DNA of 64,000 bases from [Mycobacterium] fortunisiensis (GCF_019050325.1 NZ_VOMB01000010.1:1-64000), one strand, 5' to 3'. Positions 39,347 through 48,890 are shown, numbered from the stretch's first letter. The notes: generated by a model from the letters alone, not told the origin. A program made the numbers and translations.

Positions 39347-40969
39347 CTACCCCTCCGCGGCCACCAACGACCCGAGCTTGATGTCGGGGTTGTCGCGCTG
39401 GAAACCCTCCAGCCGCCACGGTGTGGAGAACAACACCAGCATGACCCCGTCGGTGCGGGTCAGCACCTCGCAGGACACCTGCCGATTCACGAAGTCGGCG
39501 TCCTCGGGCCGGACGACCCGCGCGACCTGATAGGGCAAGTTCTCCAGTGCGATCGGCGCGCTGAGCTCGGTGGCCATCCGGTGCGCGGCCACCTCGAACT
39601 GCATGGGCCCGACGGCAGCGAACACCGGGGCCTGGTCGCCCCGCTTATCGGAGCGCAGCACCTGCACGACGCCCTCCTGCTCGAGCTGCTCGATGCCCTT
39701 GCGGAACTGCTTGTGCTTGCTCGGATCGGTGCCGCGGGCCACCGCGAAGTGCTCGGGGGAGAAGCTCGGGATCGGCGGGTACACCACCGGGATGTCGCGG
39801 TAGAGCGTGTCACCAGGACGCAACGCCGCGGCGTTGGCCAGGCCGATCACATCGCCGGGCCAGGCGTCATCGAGGGTGGAGCGCTGCTGACCGAACACCG
39901 ACTGCGCGTACTTCGTGACGAACGGCTTGCCGGTGGCGGCATGGGTGAGCACGTCGCCGCGCTCGAAGGTGCCCGAGACCACCCGGGCGTAGGCGATCCG
40001 GTCGCGATGCGAGCTGTCCATCCCGGCCTGCACCTTGAACACGAACGCACTGAACGGGGAGTCGACGGTCCGGCGATTGCCGTCGACATCGAGTGACCCG
40101 CTCGGCGACGGGGCCAGCTCGACCAGCACGTCGAGCAATTGGTTGACGCCGAAGTTCAGCGCGGCCGAGGTGAACAGCACCGGTGAGGACTCGCCGGCCA
40201 GGAACGTTTCCCGGTCGTAGTCGGACCCGTCGGCGCTCAGCAGCTCGGATTCCTCGACCGCGGTATCCCAGTCCTCACCCGCGGCGGCGTGCGCGTCGGC
40301 CGCGGCGATGTGCTCCTCGGGGGCCGCGGTGGCGCCACCGGCGGTGCGGGTGAACCGGATGAACTTCTCGGCCCGGCGATCCATCACGCCCTTGAAATCC
40401 CCGGCGATACCCACCGGCCAGGTCAGGGGAGTGGTGCGCAACCCGATCCGGTCATGGATCTCGTCCATCAGCTCCAGCGCGTGCCGGCCTGGGCGGTCCC
40501 ACTTGTTGATCACCGTGATGATCGGGATGCCCCGGTGCTTACACACCTGGAACAGCTTGAGGGTTTGGGGCTCAAGGCCTTTCGCGGCGTCGATGAGCAT
40601 CACCGCGGCGTCCACGGCCGTCAGCACCCGGTAGGTGTCCTCGGAGAAATCCGCGTGTCCCGGGGTGTCGAGCAGGTTGATGACGCAGTCGCGGTAGGGG
40701 AACTGCAATGCGGTCGAGGTGATGGAGATGCCGCGGGCCTTCTCCATCTCCATCCAGTCCGACACCGTGGAGCGCCGGCCCGCCTTGCCGTGGATCGCGC
40801 CGGCCTCGGTGATCACCCGGGCATGCAGCGCCAGCGCCTCGGTCAGCGTGGATTTACCGGCGTCCGGGTGGCTGATGACGGCGAAGGTGCGGCGACGAGC
40901 GGCCTCGGCGGCGATCTTGGCAGCTTGCGGGGTGTTGGCGGGGGCGGTGTCCAGGGCGTTCTCGGTCAT
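39347..40969 (-). CDS. prfC: peptide chain release factor 3
   Basis: The 540-aa protein is a translational GTPase of the RF3 type. The G1 motif SHPDAGKST is at about residues 33-41, G3 DTPGHADFSEDTYR at ~100, and G4 NKWDRPG at ~155. RF3 recycles class-1 release factors from the ribosome after termination. Length and domain order match RF3. It ends convergently with the LpqN-like gene, 9 bp apart, and is divergent from the L,D-transpeptidase. Confidence 0.96.
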   Translation of the reverse strand: MTENALDTAPANTPQAAKIAAEAARRRTFAVISHPDAGKSTLTEALALHARVITEAGAIHGKAGRRSTVSDWMEMEKARGISITSTALQFPYRDCVINLLDTPGHADFSEDTYRVLTAVDAAVMLIDAAKGLEPQTLKLFQVCKHRGIPIITVINKWDRPGRHALELMDEIHDRIGLRTTPLTWPVGIAGDFKGVMDRRAEKFIRFTRTAGGATAAPEEHIAAADAHAAAGEDWDTAVEESELLSADGSDYDRETFLAGESSPVLFTSAALNFGVNQLLDVLVELAPSPSGSLDVDGNRRTVDSPFSAFVFKVQAGMDSSHRDRIAYARVVSGTFERGDVLTHAATGKPFVTKYAQSVFGQQRSTLDDAWPGDVIGLANAAALRPGDTLYRDIPVVYPPIPSFSPEHFAVARGTDPSKHKQFRKGIEQLEQEGVVQVLRSDKRGDQAPVFAAVGPMQFEVAAHRMATELSAPIALENLPYQVARVVRPEDADFVNRQVSCEVLTRTDGVMLVLFSTPWRLEGFQRDNPDIKLGSLVAAEG

Positions 40970-41108
40970 CTCGACTAGAGATGGTATGGCCGTTCGGGGG
41001 CAAACCAGTAATCGGTGGGTTTGCGCGCTGGTGCCCGCCCGGCAACGGGACCGTCACGACTCGCCCACATCCGGAGAGGCGCTGCGCCCAAGATCCGGTG
41101 CTCCGGCT

Positions 41109-41114
41109 ACGATT
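41109..41114 (+). promoter_or_regulatory. possible -10 box of the L,D-transpeptidase gene
   Basis: TACGAT is a TANNNT hexamer inside the 207-bp prfC/transpeptidase divergent region. It would give a leader of about 55 nt. Nothing else in that region is clear. Confidence 0.3.
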
Positions 41115-41176
41115 GAGGCACTGATCAGGTTGCCTACCAGACCTAATCAAATTGGCCCTCGCCGAACCACATTGGA

Positions 41177-42433
41177 GTGAAGTTGACGTCTGTTCGCCGT
41201 GCCTACCTGGCGGTCGCACTTGCCGTGCTGGCCGTGGCAGGTGGTGTCGTCGTTTCGGCCCTGCCGGACTGCGCCGAGCACTGCCAGACGTTGGCCGCAC
41301 CGCCCGAAGGCGTCCCGCAGCCCTCACCCACCGAACCGGCCAAGCTGACCATCACGCCGGCGCCCGACGCGGAAGTCGAACCGCTGTCCCGGGTCATGGT
41401 CACCGCCGACACCGGCACCGTCGTGAGCGTGAAAATGCTCAACGACGCGGGCAAGGAGATCCCGGGCATCCTCACCCCCGACGCCAAGGCCTGGAAGCCG
41501 ACCACAGCACTGGGCTACGGCCGCACCTACACGCTGAAGGTCGACGCGCGTGGCCCCGGCGGCATGCCGACCCGAAAGACCACGACGTTCTCCACCGTGA
41601 CCCCCGGCTACCAGGCCCGCGTCTACCTCAACGGGACGAACTACGCCCCGCTGCAGGACGGCGCCACCTACGGCGTCGGCATGGTGGTGGTCGCGCGGTT
41701 CGACGAGCCGATCACCGACAAGGCCACCGCCGAACGGCGGATGAAGGTGACGACGGTGCCGAAGGCCGTCGGCTCGTGGAACTGGATCGACGACCAGACC
41801 GCGCACTGGCGCCCGGAGCGCTACTACGCGCCGGGCACCAAGGTCACCGTCGACGCCGGCATCTATGGCGCCAAGCTGGGCGCCGACCTCTACGGCGCCC
41901 AGGACGAGAAGGTCTCCTTCACCATCGGCGCGTCACACGTCACCGTCGCCGACGACACCGATAAGCAGGTCCGGGTCTACGACAACGGCAAGCTGGTGCG
42001 CACCATGCCGACCTCGATGGGCATGGGCGGCACCGAGACCGTCGGCGGCACCACCATGAGCTTCTGGACGCCGCGCGGTGTCTACACCGTGATGGACAAG
42101 GCCAACCCGGTGATCATGGACTCCTCCACCTACGGCCTGCCGGTGAACTCCCGGCTGGGCTACAAGACGACGATTCCGTGGGCCACCCGGATCAGCATCG
42201 ACGGCATCTATCTGCACCAGCTCAACTCGACGATCTGGGCCCAGGGCAAACAGAACGTCAGCCACGGCTGCCTGAACCTGTCCGGCGAGAACGCCGAATG
42301 GTTCTACAACTTCTCGGTGCCCGGCGACATCGTCGAAATCCGCAACACCGGCGGCGAGCCACTCAAGCCGGCCAACAACGGCGACTGGACCGTGCCGTGG
42401 GCCGAGTGGGTCAAGGGCAGTGCGCTGCGCTGA
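41177..42433 (+). CDS. L,D-transpeptidase (YkuD domain)
   Basis: The 418-aa protein has an N-terminal signal/anchor (about residues 9-28) followed by a Pro-rich linker, two Ig-like domains and a C-terminal YkuD catalytic domain. The active site HGCLNLS is at about residues 362-368 with the conserved Cys, preceded by the conserved His in IYLHQL. It forms 3-3 cross-links in peptidoglycan in the cell wall, the main carbapenem target in mycobacteria. Several paralogues exist in mycobacteria, so I give no symbol. The GTG at 41177 is the best fit to the signal peptide. Confidence 0.93.
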   Translation: MKLTSVRRAYLAVALAVLAVAGGVVVSALPDCAEHCQTLAAPPEGVPQPSPTEPAKLTITPAPDAEVEPLSRVMVTADTGTVVSVKMLNDAGKEIPGILTPDAKAWKPTTALGYGRTYTLKVDARGPGGMPTRKTTTFSTVTPGYQARVYLNGTNYAPLQDGATYGVGMVVVARFDEPITDKATAERRMKVTTVPKAVGSWNWIDDQTAHWRPERYYAPGTKVTVDAGIYGAKLGADLYGAQDEKVSFTIGASHVTVADDTDKQVRVYDNGKLVRTMPTSMGMGGTETVGGTTMSFWTPRGVYTVMDKANPVIMDSSTYGLPVNSRLGYKTTIPWATRISIDGIYLHQLNSTIWAQGKQNVSHGCLNLSGENAEWFYNFSVPGDIVEIRNTGGEPLKPANNGDWTVPWAEWVKGSALR

Positions 42434-42440
42434 CGGGCGT

Positions 42441-43001
42441 CTAGTCCTGCAGCCCGGGCAACTCCGCCAGCGTCGTCTCGACGACCGTTGTCAAGCCGTC
42501 GGTGGTGTCGGCGCGCACCCACCGTTCGAAAGCCACCTTGAACACGGCCATCCCGACCTCGGCAGCCAGATGTGCCGCCGGCGCGGCGACACCGCGGCGG
42601 ACCAGCGCATGGGCCATGGCATCGGTCAGCAGGGCGAGCTTGATCAGCTCGCGTTCCTGCAGGCTGGGGTTGGCATCGACGATGTCCTGACGGCGACGCG
42701 CGTGGTCGCGGCGCCCGTCGAGCACCGCGCCGAAGGCGCTCAGTGCCCGCCCCACCACGGCCAGCGGTGCGACACCGGCGGGCGCCTGTTCGATCGTGTG
42801 CGCCAAGAGCTCCGTCAACGCGTCCTGGCCGCTGAACAGCACCTCACGCTTGTCGGCGAAATGCCGGAAATACGTGCGCTCGGTCAGCCCGGCCCGCTGC
42901 GCGATGTCGGCCACCGTGGTCTGGTCGAACCCGCGCTCGGCATAGAGCTCCAGGGCCGCCTGCTCCAGACGGCCCCGGGCATTCGGTTCCCACCGGCTCA
43001 C
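42441..43001 (-). CDS. TetR-family transcriptional regulator
   Basis: The 186-aa protein has the TetR N-terminal HTH (about residues 10-55; GFDQTTVADIAQRAGLTERTYFRHFADK) and a helical ligand-binding C-terminal part. It is divergent from the epimerase gene, and a dyad (TGACAG-cga-CTGTCA) lies just beside its start, so it probably represses itself and that gene. The ligand is unknown. It ends 8 bp from the L,D-transpeptidase stop in convergent orientation. Confidence 0.9.
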   Translation of the reverse strand: MSRWEPNARGRLEQAALELYAERGFDQTTVADIAQRAGLTERTYFRHFADKREVLFSGQDALTELLAHTIEQAPAGVAPLAVVGRALSAFGAVLDGRRDHARRRQDIVDANPSLQERELIKLALLTDAMAHALVRRGVAAPAAHLAAEVGMAVFKVAFERWVRADTTDGLTTVVETTLAELPGLQD

Positions 43002-43019
43002 GGTTTTCGATCCTAGGGA

Positions 43020-43036
43020 ATGACAGCGACTGTCAT
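43020..43036. promoter_or_regulatory. TetR-type operator dyad
   Basis: ATGACAG-cga-CTGTCAT is a perfect 7-bp inverted repeat in the 86-bp divergent gap. A second similar half-site, GACAGTCA, occurs at 43061-43068. This is the probable binding site of the adjacent TetR protein. Confidence 0.6.
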
Positions 43037-43087
43037 CGCGTTGATAGTGGACAGAGTGAAGACAGTCACTGACATCAGGAGGTTCTC

Positions 43088-43969
43088 ATGAAGGTCTTCG
43101 TCACCGGTGCATCCGGCTTCGTCGGCACCGCGGTGGTCCGCGATCTCGTCGCGCACGGTCACCAGGTCACCGGCCTGGCGCGCTCCGACGCCTCGGCCGC
43201 CACCGTCAGTGCGCTGGGTGCCCAGGTGCGCCGCGGCGATCTGCACGACCCCGACAGCCTGCAGGCAGGGGCTGCCGACGCCGACGGTGTCATCCACCTG
43301 GCGTTCCACCACGACTTCGACGAGTTCGCCGACGCCGGCGAACTCGACCGGCGCGCCATCGAGGTGCTCGGCGAGACACTCGCCGGCTCGGGACGCCCGT
43401 TGGTCGTCACCTCCGGGATGGCGGGCCACACCCCGGGCCGGCTGCTCACCGAAAACGACGCCGCCCAACCCGGATCGCCGCGGGTCTCCGAGCCGGCCGC
43501 GCTGGGCTTCGCCGAGCGCGACGTCCGCGTCGGCATCGTGCGGTTGTCACCGACCACGCACGGCGAGGGCGACCACGGATTCGTGCCACGGCTGATCGAG
43601 ATCGCCCGCGACACCGGGACGGCCGCCTACCCGGGCGACGGCACCAACCGCTGGCCGGCCGTGCACCGGCTCGACGCGGCGCCGCTGTTCCGGCTGGCGC
43701 TGGAAAAGGCGGACAGCGGCACGGTTCTGCACGCGGTCGCCGAAGAAGGGATACCGAGCCGCGACATCGCCGAGGCCATCGGCGGCCACCTCGGAGTGCC
43801 GGTGGCCGGCGTCCCGCTGGAGCAGGCGTTCGATCATTTCGGTTGGATCGGAGGGCTTTTCGCGCTCGACATGGCTGCCTCCAGCGCGCTCACCCGCGAA
43901 CGGTTCGACTGGCAACCGAGCCGGCCGGGACTGCTCGAGGACCTCGGCGGCGGCCACTACTTCGACTGA
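43088..43969 (+). CDS. NAD(P)-dependent epimerase/dehydratase-type SDR
   Basis: The 293-aa protein has an N-terminal Rossmann motif (VTGASGFVGTAVVRDL, residues 5-20). The usual YxxxK is not obvious, which is common in the atypical NmrA/SDR-a5 types; TSGMAGHTPGR (about 112-122) is at the place of the catalytic Ser. The product is likely a cytoplasmic oxidoreductase or epimerase on a small substrate. It is controlled presumably by the divergent TetR, and AGGAGGT precedes ATG 43088. The substrate is unknown. Confidence 0.85.
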   Translation: MKVFVTGASGFVGTAVVRDLVAHGHQVTGLARSDASAATVSALGAQVRRGDLHDPDSLQAGAADADGVIHLAFHHDFDEFADAGELDRRAIEVLGETLAGSGRPLVVTSGMAGHTPGRLLTENDAAQPGSPRVSEPAALGFAERDVRVGIVRLSPTTHGEGDHGFVPRLIEIARDTGTAAYPGDGTNRWPAVHRLDAAPLFRLALEKADSGTVLHAVAEEGIPSRDIAEAIGGHLGVPVAGVPLEQAFDHFGWIGGLFALDMAASSALTRERFDWQPSRPGLLEDLGGGHYFD

Positions 43970-43980
43970 AAGCCCGGGCG

Positions 43981-44622
43981 TCAGAACACCCGGCGCGGCG
44001 GCGGTGGCTGCGTGACGATGGCCGGCAGCACGAACGTCTCGATGTATCCCCGGGCCACCACGGGATCGTTGCGCACCGGCACGGCCCGAACCAAGAAGCT
44101 CAGTGCGGTCGCGATGATGAACTGCGCCAGATCATTCGGATGCACACCGGGCCGGAACTCGGCCGCATCGTCGGCGATGATGCCCTCGACCGTGGCGGTC
44201 ACCAATTCGGTCAGATCCGCGTCCTTGGCGATCAGTGACGCGATCGTGCCGTCCGGGGTCTGGTCGGCGATGGTGTTGAGCAGCGGATCGGCGACCAGTT
44301 CGGTGGCGACGATGACCATGCTCTCGACCAGCAGGTCGATGGGCCCGGCATCCTCGGGCAGCCGGGTCAGGATCGAGGCCATGTGCCGCTGGGTGGTGCG
44401 TTGCACCATGGCGGCGATCAACTCGTTGCGGTTGGCGAACTGCCGGTAGATCGCGGTCCGCGAGTAGCCGGCCTCGTGGGCGATGACTTCCATGGTCGAG
44501 GCCCGGTAGCCACGGGTGGTGAATAGGTGCTCGGCGGCATCCATCAACACTTCGCGCGCCTCTTCGGCACTGTTGCCGCCGCCCACCGGGCGCCCGCGGG
44601 CTCGGCGTTGTGGTGCTGGCAA
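43981..44622 (-). CDS. TetR-family transcriptional regulator
   Basis: The 213-aa protein has an N-terminal TetR HTH (about residues 30-70; ASTMEVIAHEAGYSRTAIYRQFANRNEL) after a basic N-terminal stretch, and a helical effector domain. It is divergent from the secreted alpha/beta hydrolase, with a GGAAA...TTTCC dyad between them, so it may control that gene. It ends 11 bp from the epimerase stop. Confidence 0.9.
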   Translation of the reverse strand: MPAPQRRARGRPVGGGNSAEEAREVLMDAAEHLFTTRGYRASTMEVIAHEAGYSRTAIYRQFANRNELIAAMVQRTTQRHMASILTRLPEDAGPIDLLVESMVIVATELVADPLLNTIADQTPDGTIASLIAKDADLTELVTATVEGIIADDAAEFRPGVHPNDLAQFIIATALSFLVRAVPVRNDPVVARGYIETFVLPAIVTQPPPPRRVF

Positions 44623-44713
44623 TCGACTGTCCTGCTCGGGCGGTGTAGTGGGGCTTCAGTATGCCCGACGGGCGCGGGCACTCCGCGCTACGCCGCAGTA
44701 AAAAAACATTTAT

Positions 44714-44733
44714 GGAAATTTGTTCTATTTTCC
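44714..44733. promoter_or_regulatory. AT-rich dyad upstream of the hydrolase gene
   Basis: GGAAA (44714-44718) and TTTCC (44729-44733) form an inverted repeat in the AT-rich centre of the divergent gap. It is a candidate operator for the TetR protein at 43981-44622. Confidence 0.4.
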
Positions 44734-44768
44734 TGCGGGCGGTCGCCGGCGCCGGTTAGCGTGCCTGC

Positions 44769-46580
44769 GTGATCACACGGGGGAGCGCAGGCAATGCGGT
44801 ACTGACGATGGGGTGGGGCGCGCTGGTGGTCGCGCTCTGGATCGGGTTGATGACAGCCGTCGGCGCGACAGGCGGTATCGCGACCGCGCACGCCGAGTCC
44901 GGCGGCGGCAACTCGACGCGGCACTCGGCGAACGACTCCGGCAAGTCGTCAACCACATCGTCGTCGACCGCATCGTCGTCGACGCGACGCGACAAGCCGG
45001 CACATCGCGCCCCACGCACGGAGAAGCTGCGCCGGGCCGGCGACCCGTCGGTGCGCTCGCACTCGCTGCGCTCGCTGCCCAAGCCCTCGCTGCGCTCGCT
45101 GCCGACGCCCGAGGAGGCTCGTGGCCTGGTGGGGAGCATCACCGACCAGGCCCGCGCCGCCGTCACCGACATCGTCAACCGGTCATCGGAAGTTCGTACT
45201 GCACAGAACCTTTCGCGGCTCAAGCCGGCGAGGAAGCGCGACGTGCCAGAAGTTCCGCGACTCGTCGACAGCACCGTGGTCGAGAAGTCGGTGCCCGAAG
45301 TCGCCGAGGCGACCGGCGTCATCGCCCACCCGGACGAGGCGAAGGCGCCGCCGGCGCAGCTGAACACGATCGCCAGCATCACCACCCAGGGCCGGGCCCT
45401 GCACACCGGTGTCGCCGAACAGGTTTCGAAGACCCGGGCCGCACGCCCGATCGCACAACTGGCCGCGGCCATCGGTACTCCGGCGATTGACCATGGCCCG
45501 GTGCCGCTGGTCAACCTCGTCGGCTCGGTGGTGTTCAACGTGGTCGGCGCGGCGCTGCAGGTGTTCTCGGGCTCGCCGGTAGTCCCTGCGGGGAGCAATG
45601 TCACGGTGCACACCTCCACGCTGACCATGCCCGGCAGCAACCGGGCCGTGCGCGCCGACTGGTACTTCCCCGAAGATCCGGACGCCGCGACAGGAGTCAT
45701 CTACCTGCAGCACGGGTTCATGGCCACCGGTCCGATGTACAGCTACACCGCGGCATATCTGGCCGAACACACCAACAGCATCGTGGTGGCACCCACGCTG
45801 TCCTCCAACCTGTTCGACCCCGACGGTGAATGGATCGGCGGCGAACCCATGCAGCAGTCGGTGGCGGACCTGTTCTCCGGCGACCGGGCCGAACTCACCG
45901 CGAGCGCCAGTGCGGCCGCCGGTGAGCCCGTCACACTGCCCACGAAATTCGTCCTGGTCGGCCACTCCCTGGGCGGAATGCTGGTGACCGGTGCCGCCGG
46001 ACGCATGGTCGACAACGGCGCGGTCGAGGATCTCGCCGGGGTGGTGCTGCTCGATGCGGTCGACACCGACGGGGATATGCCCGATGCGCTCGCCGAGCTG
46101 AGTGGGCCCAATTACCGTCCCGTGCTGGTGATTTCCTCCGAGCGCTACGTGTGGAACCTCGACGGCACGGTCGGCGACGAGCTGGCGGCAGCCCGTCCCG
46201 GGCAATTCAACGGCGTGATGCTGGTCGGTGGACGACACATCGACGGACTGCAGGGCCCCAACCCGATCCTGCAGTTCGCCGAATATCTGATCGCCGGATT
46301 CTCGCAACAACCGAACATCGATGCCGTCAAGACGATTTCGGCCGGCTGGATCAATGACATGTACGACGGCACGCACAACGGCGTCTACGGCGCACCGCAG
46401 CAGCGCATCGACATCCCGACCGCGTCGGGGACGGCCACCGCGGTGGTGCTGCCGTTCACCTCCACCGAATCGGTGCAGGCCACGCCGTGGGATGGCGTGG
46501 CCAAGGTGATTCTCGACGTGCTGTTCAAATACGCGGTGTACGAGCCGCCGGCCGGACAGTCCGTTGCGCTGGCCGTCTGA
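44769..46580 (+). CDS. secreted alpha/beta hydrolase
   Basis: The 603-aa protein has an N-terminal signal/anchor (about residues 14-40, ending in TAHA), then a Ser/Thr- and Arg-rich low-complexity region (about 45-115), and a C-terminal alpha/beta-hydrolase domain from ~280. The nucleophile elbow is GHSLGG near residue 399, and an earlier QHGFMATGPMY gives the oxyanion region. It should be an exported esterase or lipase. The GTG start at 44769 fits the signal peptide. The gene is divergent from a TetR regulator. Confidence 0.85.
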   Translation: MITRGSAGNAVLTMGWGALVVALWIGLMTAVGATGGIATAHAESGGGNSTRHSANDSGKSSTTSSSTASSSTRRDKPAHRAPRTEKLRRAGDPSVRSHSLRSLPKPSLRSLPTPEEARGLVGSITDQARAAVTDIVNRSSEVRTAQNLSRLKPARKRDVPEVPRLVDSTVVEKSVPEVAEATGVIAHPDEAKAPPAQLNTIASITTQGRALHTGVAEQVSKTRAARPIAQLAAAIGTPAIDHGPVPLVNLVGSVVFNVVGAALQVFSGSPVVPAGSNVTVHTSTLTMPGSNRAVRADWYFPEDPDAATGVIYLQHGFMATGPMYSYTAAYLAEHTNSIVVAPTLSSNLFDPDGEWIGGEPMQQSVADLFSGDRAELTASASAAAGEPVTLPTKFVLVGHSLGGMLVTGAAGRMVDNGAVEDLAGVVLLDAVDTDGDMPDALAELSGPNYRPVLVISSERYVWNLDGTVGDELAAARPGQFNGVMLVGGRHIDGLQGPNPILQFAEYLIAGFSQQPNIDAVKTISAGWINDMYDGTHNGVYGAPQQRIDIPTASGTATAVVLPFTSTESVQATPWDGVAKVILDVLFKYAVYEPPAGQSVALAV

Positions 46581-46627
46581 CATCGGTCGGCGACAACACG
46601 ATCCGGAATCGGTTTGCCCCATTGATG

Positions 46628-46671
46628 TGATTCAGTCCACATCCGCTCTAGAATTGTGATGACAGTCACAT
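46628..46671 (+). promoter_or_regulatory. shared control block of the first 49-aa gene
   Basis: TGATTCAG (46628-46635) lies 21 bp before TAGAAT (46649-46654), which is followed by TGTGAT and GTCACA. The same elements with identical spacing occur upstream of the second 49-aa gene at 47027. Confidence 0.5.
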
Positions 46672-46685
46672 ATGGAGGTGGGTCA

Positions 46686-46835
46686 ATGCTCGGTGTAGTT
46701 GTTGGCGTACTCATGGTGTTGCTCGGCGTCGGTTCGATCACCGCCGTCATCGTGGCCGTCGCGGCGGGACTGCCCACGCTGGCCCTGGCCATCGGCCTGA
46801 TCTCGAGCGCGTTCTTCGCCGGTCGGGCGGTCTAG
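46686..46835 (+). CDS. 49-aa membrane peptide, first copy
   Basis: The 49-aa product is almost entirely hydrophobic with two membrane segments: VVVGVLMVLLGVGSITAVIVAVA and LALAIGLISSAFFAG. GGAGGTGGGTCA immediately precedes ATG 46686. The downstream gene at 47083 encodes a closely similar peptide of identical length, which supports both as real. The function is unknown; small hydrophobic peptides of this sort can act on membrane proteins or as stress peptides. Confidence 0.65.
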   Translation: MLGVVVGVLMVLLGVGSITAVIVAVAAGLPTLALAIGLISSAFFAGRAV

Positions 46836-47026
46836 AACCGTCCGCAGTTCTGCGAATGCAGCGACGACACTTGTCGGCGCCGATTTCTTCGTTAGCTGGT
46901 GATTCATCACCGGTCGGGCCGGTGTGCGCGAACAACGGCCCGGTAGCAGCCACGGCGCGAATTCATCAAGCTCAGCTATACATTTTGCCGAGAATTTGTT
47001 AACTCGGAAGACTCACGATCCGGCTG

Positions 47027-47070
47027 TGATTCAGCCCACGCATGAAGTACATTGTGATCGCTGTCATAGG
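47027..47070 (+). promoter_or_regulatory. shared control block of the second 49-aa gene
   Basis: TGATTCAG (47027-47034) lies 21 bp before TACATT (47048-47053), followed by TGTGAT and TGTCATA. The layout repeats that at 46628, so the promoter was duplicated along with the gene. The remaining part of 46836-47026 holds nothing I recognise. Confidence 0.5.
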
Positions 47071-47082
47071 AAAGGGCGTGCA

Positions 47083-47232
47083 ATGTTCGGTGCATTTGTG
47101 GGCGTGCTTCTGCTGGTGCTTGGCATCGGCGCGGTCGCCGGCGTCGTGGTGGCAGTGGCCATGGGCCTGCCCACCATCGCCATCGCGATCGGGCTCATCT
47201 CCGGCGCGTTCTTCGCCGGCCGCGTCGTCTAA
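47083..47232 (+). CDS. 49-aa membrane peptide, second copy
   Basis: This is a close paralogue of 46686-46835: same length, same two hydrophobic segments, same ending (FFAGRVV against FFAGRAV). AGGAAAGGG precedes ATG 47083. The stop overlaps the recD stop by 4 bp in convergent orientation. Function unknown. Confidence 0.65.
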   Translation: MFGAFVGVLLLVLGIGAVAGVVVAVAMGLPTIAIAIGLISGAFFAGRVV

Positions 47233-48890
47233 GGGCGCAGCCGCTTCCTCAGCCCGGTCGCCCGGACTGCCTGCCTGGAGATTGCCGCGCGGATTTCGGC
47301 TTCCGAGCCGACCACCCGCACCCGCGTCTTGGCCCGGGTCACCGCGGTGTAGAACAGCTCCCGCGTCAACAACCGGGAATCCTCCGGTGGGAGCAGGACG
47401 GTGACCTCCTCGGCCTGGCTGCCCTGGGACTTGTGGATCGTCATCGCGTGCATGGTCTCCACTTCGGTCAGGCGGCCGGTGGCGAAGGACGCGGACCCGC
47501 CGGCCATCCCACCCACGATGGCGCGTAACCCATCGTCGGTGGCGACCGTGACCCCGGTGTCACCGTTGTAGAGCTTGAGCCCGTAGTCGTTGGCCGTCAC
47601 CAGGATCGGCCGTCCCACGTACCACGGTGCCCACGTCGGATCCCCGGTCGCCTCGGCCAGCCAGCGCTGCACCTGCCGGTTCCACTGGGTCACGCCGAAC
47701 GGGCCACGCCGGTGCGCGCACAACAACCGATGCTCGTCGAGAATGGCCAGCGCGGCACCGGCATCGCCGAGGACCGCGGCCTGCCGCAGCGCAACCGCAT
47801 GCGGCACAAGCACTTCCCGCAACCGCTCGGCCGGATCGGACGACACCCACTCCACGTGCTCGCCACCGGACGCCAGCACCTGCACCGCCGCCGAGGCATC
47901 CCCGGTCCGAATCGCCGAGGCCAGCGCACCGATCGAGGCGCCGAACCGGTGCGAAGTCCGCAGTGCCGCAACGCCGCGCGAACCCAGCCCGTCGACCAGA
48001 TCGGCCAGCACCGCGCCGGCCTCCACCGAGGCCAGCTGATCCGGATCGCCCACCAACAGCAGCCGGGTCTGCGGCCGCACCGCCTCCAACAACCGCGCCA
48101 TCATCGTCAGCGACACCATCGAGGTCTCGTCGACCACGATCACGTCATGGGGCAACCGGTTGGCCCGATGATGACGAAACCGCGACGAGGTGTCCGGGCG
48201 CGGCCCCAGCAGTCGATGCAACGTGGTGGCCTGTAATCCCGAAATCCGTTCGCGGTCCACCGCATCGAGTCGGCTCACCTCCAGTTGCACCGCCTCCTGC
48301 AACCGGGCCGCGGCCTTGCCGGTGGGGGCGGCCAACGCGATCCGCAACGACGGACGCCCGGCCAGCGCCGCCTGCTCGGCCAGCAGCGCCAACAACCGCG
48401 CCACCGTGGTGGTCTTGCCGGTGCCCGGCCCGCCGGTGAGCACCGTCAGCCCCTGGGACAGGGCCACCTTCGCCGCGGCCCGCTGCTCCTCGAAGCCCGG
48501 TGGAAACAGCCGGGCCACATCGGGAACCGAGCCGCCGGGCCGGCTGTGCACCAGGGCCAGCACGTCGTCGCACACCTGCTGCTCTTCCAGCCAGTAGCGA
48601 TCCAGATACAGCAGATCCCCGAACAGCCGCAACACTGGCGGCGTACCCAGCAACGGACTGGCCGCCACCGCGGCCAGCCAGTCATCGGCCGGCGGCCAGG
48701 GCAGGTCGGGCAGCTGGGACTGCTCGGCGACCGACCGCAGGTCCACACACACCGAGCCGCCCCGCAGCGCCCGTACCGCCAAGGCCAGGGCCAGCGCGAC
48801 CCGCGGATCGGTGTCCTCGGCCAGCGTGCTCAACCGTTGCGCCACATGGACATCGGCCGGCTCCAGGATCTCGGCGAAATCCGCCAGCAT
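47229..48890 (-). CDS. recD: RecD, helicase subunit of exonuclease V
   Basis: The 553-aa protein is a superfamily-1B helicase. Walker A GGPGTGKTTT is at about residues 155-164, Walker B DETSM at ~250, and motifs near the C-terminus (TIHKSQGSQ; YTAVTRAK) are intact. It forms RecBCD with the two upstream genes and works in double-strand-break processing. ATG 48890 overlaps the recB stop as ATGA; the open frame upstream of that is not used. Confidence 0.96.
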   Translation of the reverse strand: MLADFAEILEPADVHVAQRLSTLAEDTDPRVALALALAVRALRGGSVCVDLRSVAEQSQLPDLPWPPADDWLAAVAASPLLGTPPVLRLFGDLLYLDRYWLEEQQVCDDVLALVHSRPGGSVPDVARLFPPGFEEQRAAAKVALSQGLTVLTGGPGTGKTTTVARLLALLAEQAALAGRPSLRIALAAPTGKAAARLQEAVQLEVSRLDAVDRERISGLQATTLHRLLGPRPDTSSRFRHHRANRLPHDVIVVDETSMVSLTMMARLLEAVRPQTRLLLVGDPDQLASVEAGAVLADLVDGLGSRGVAALRTSHRFGASIGALASAIRTGDASAAVQVLASGGEHVEWVSSDPAERLREVLVPHAVALRQAAVLGDAGAALAILDEHRLLCAHRRGPFGVTQWNRQVQRWLAEATGDPTWAPWYVGRPILVTANDYGLKLYNGDTGVTVATDDGLRAIVGGMAGGSASFATGRLTEVETMHAMTIHKSQGSQAEEVTVLLPPEDSRLLTRELFYTAVTRAKTRVRVVGSEAEIRAAISRQAVRATGLRKRLRP

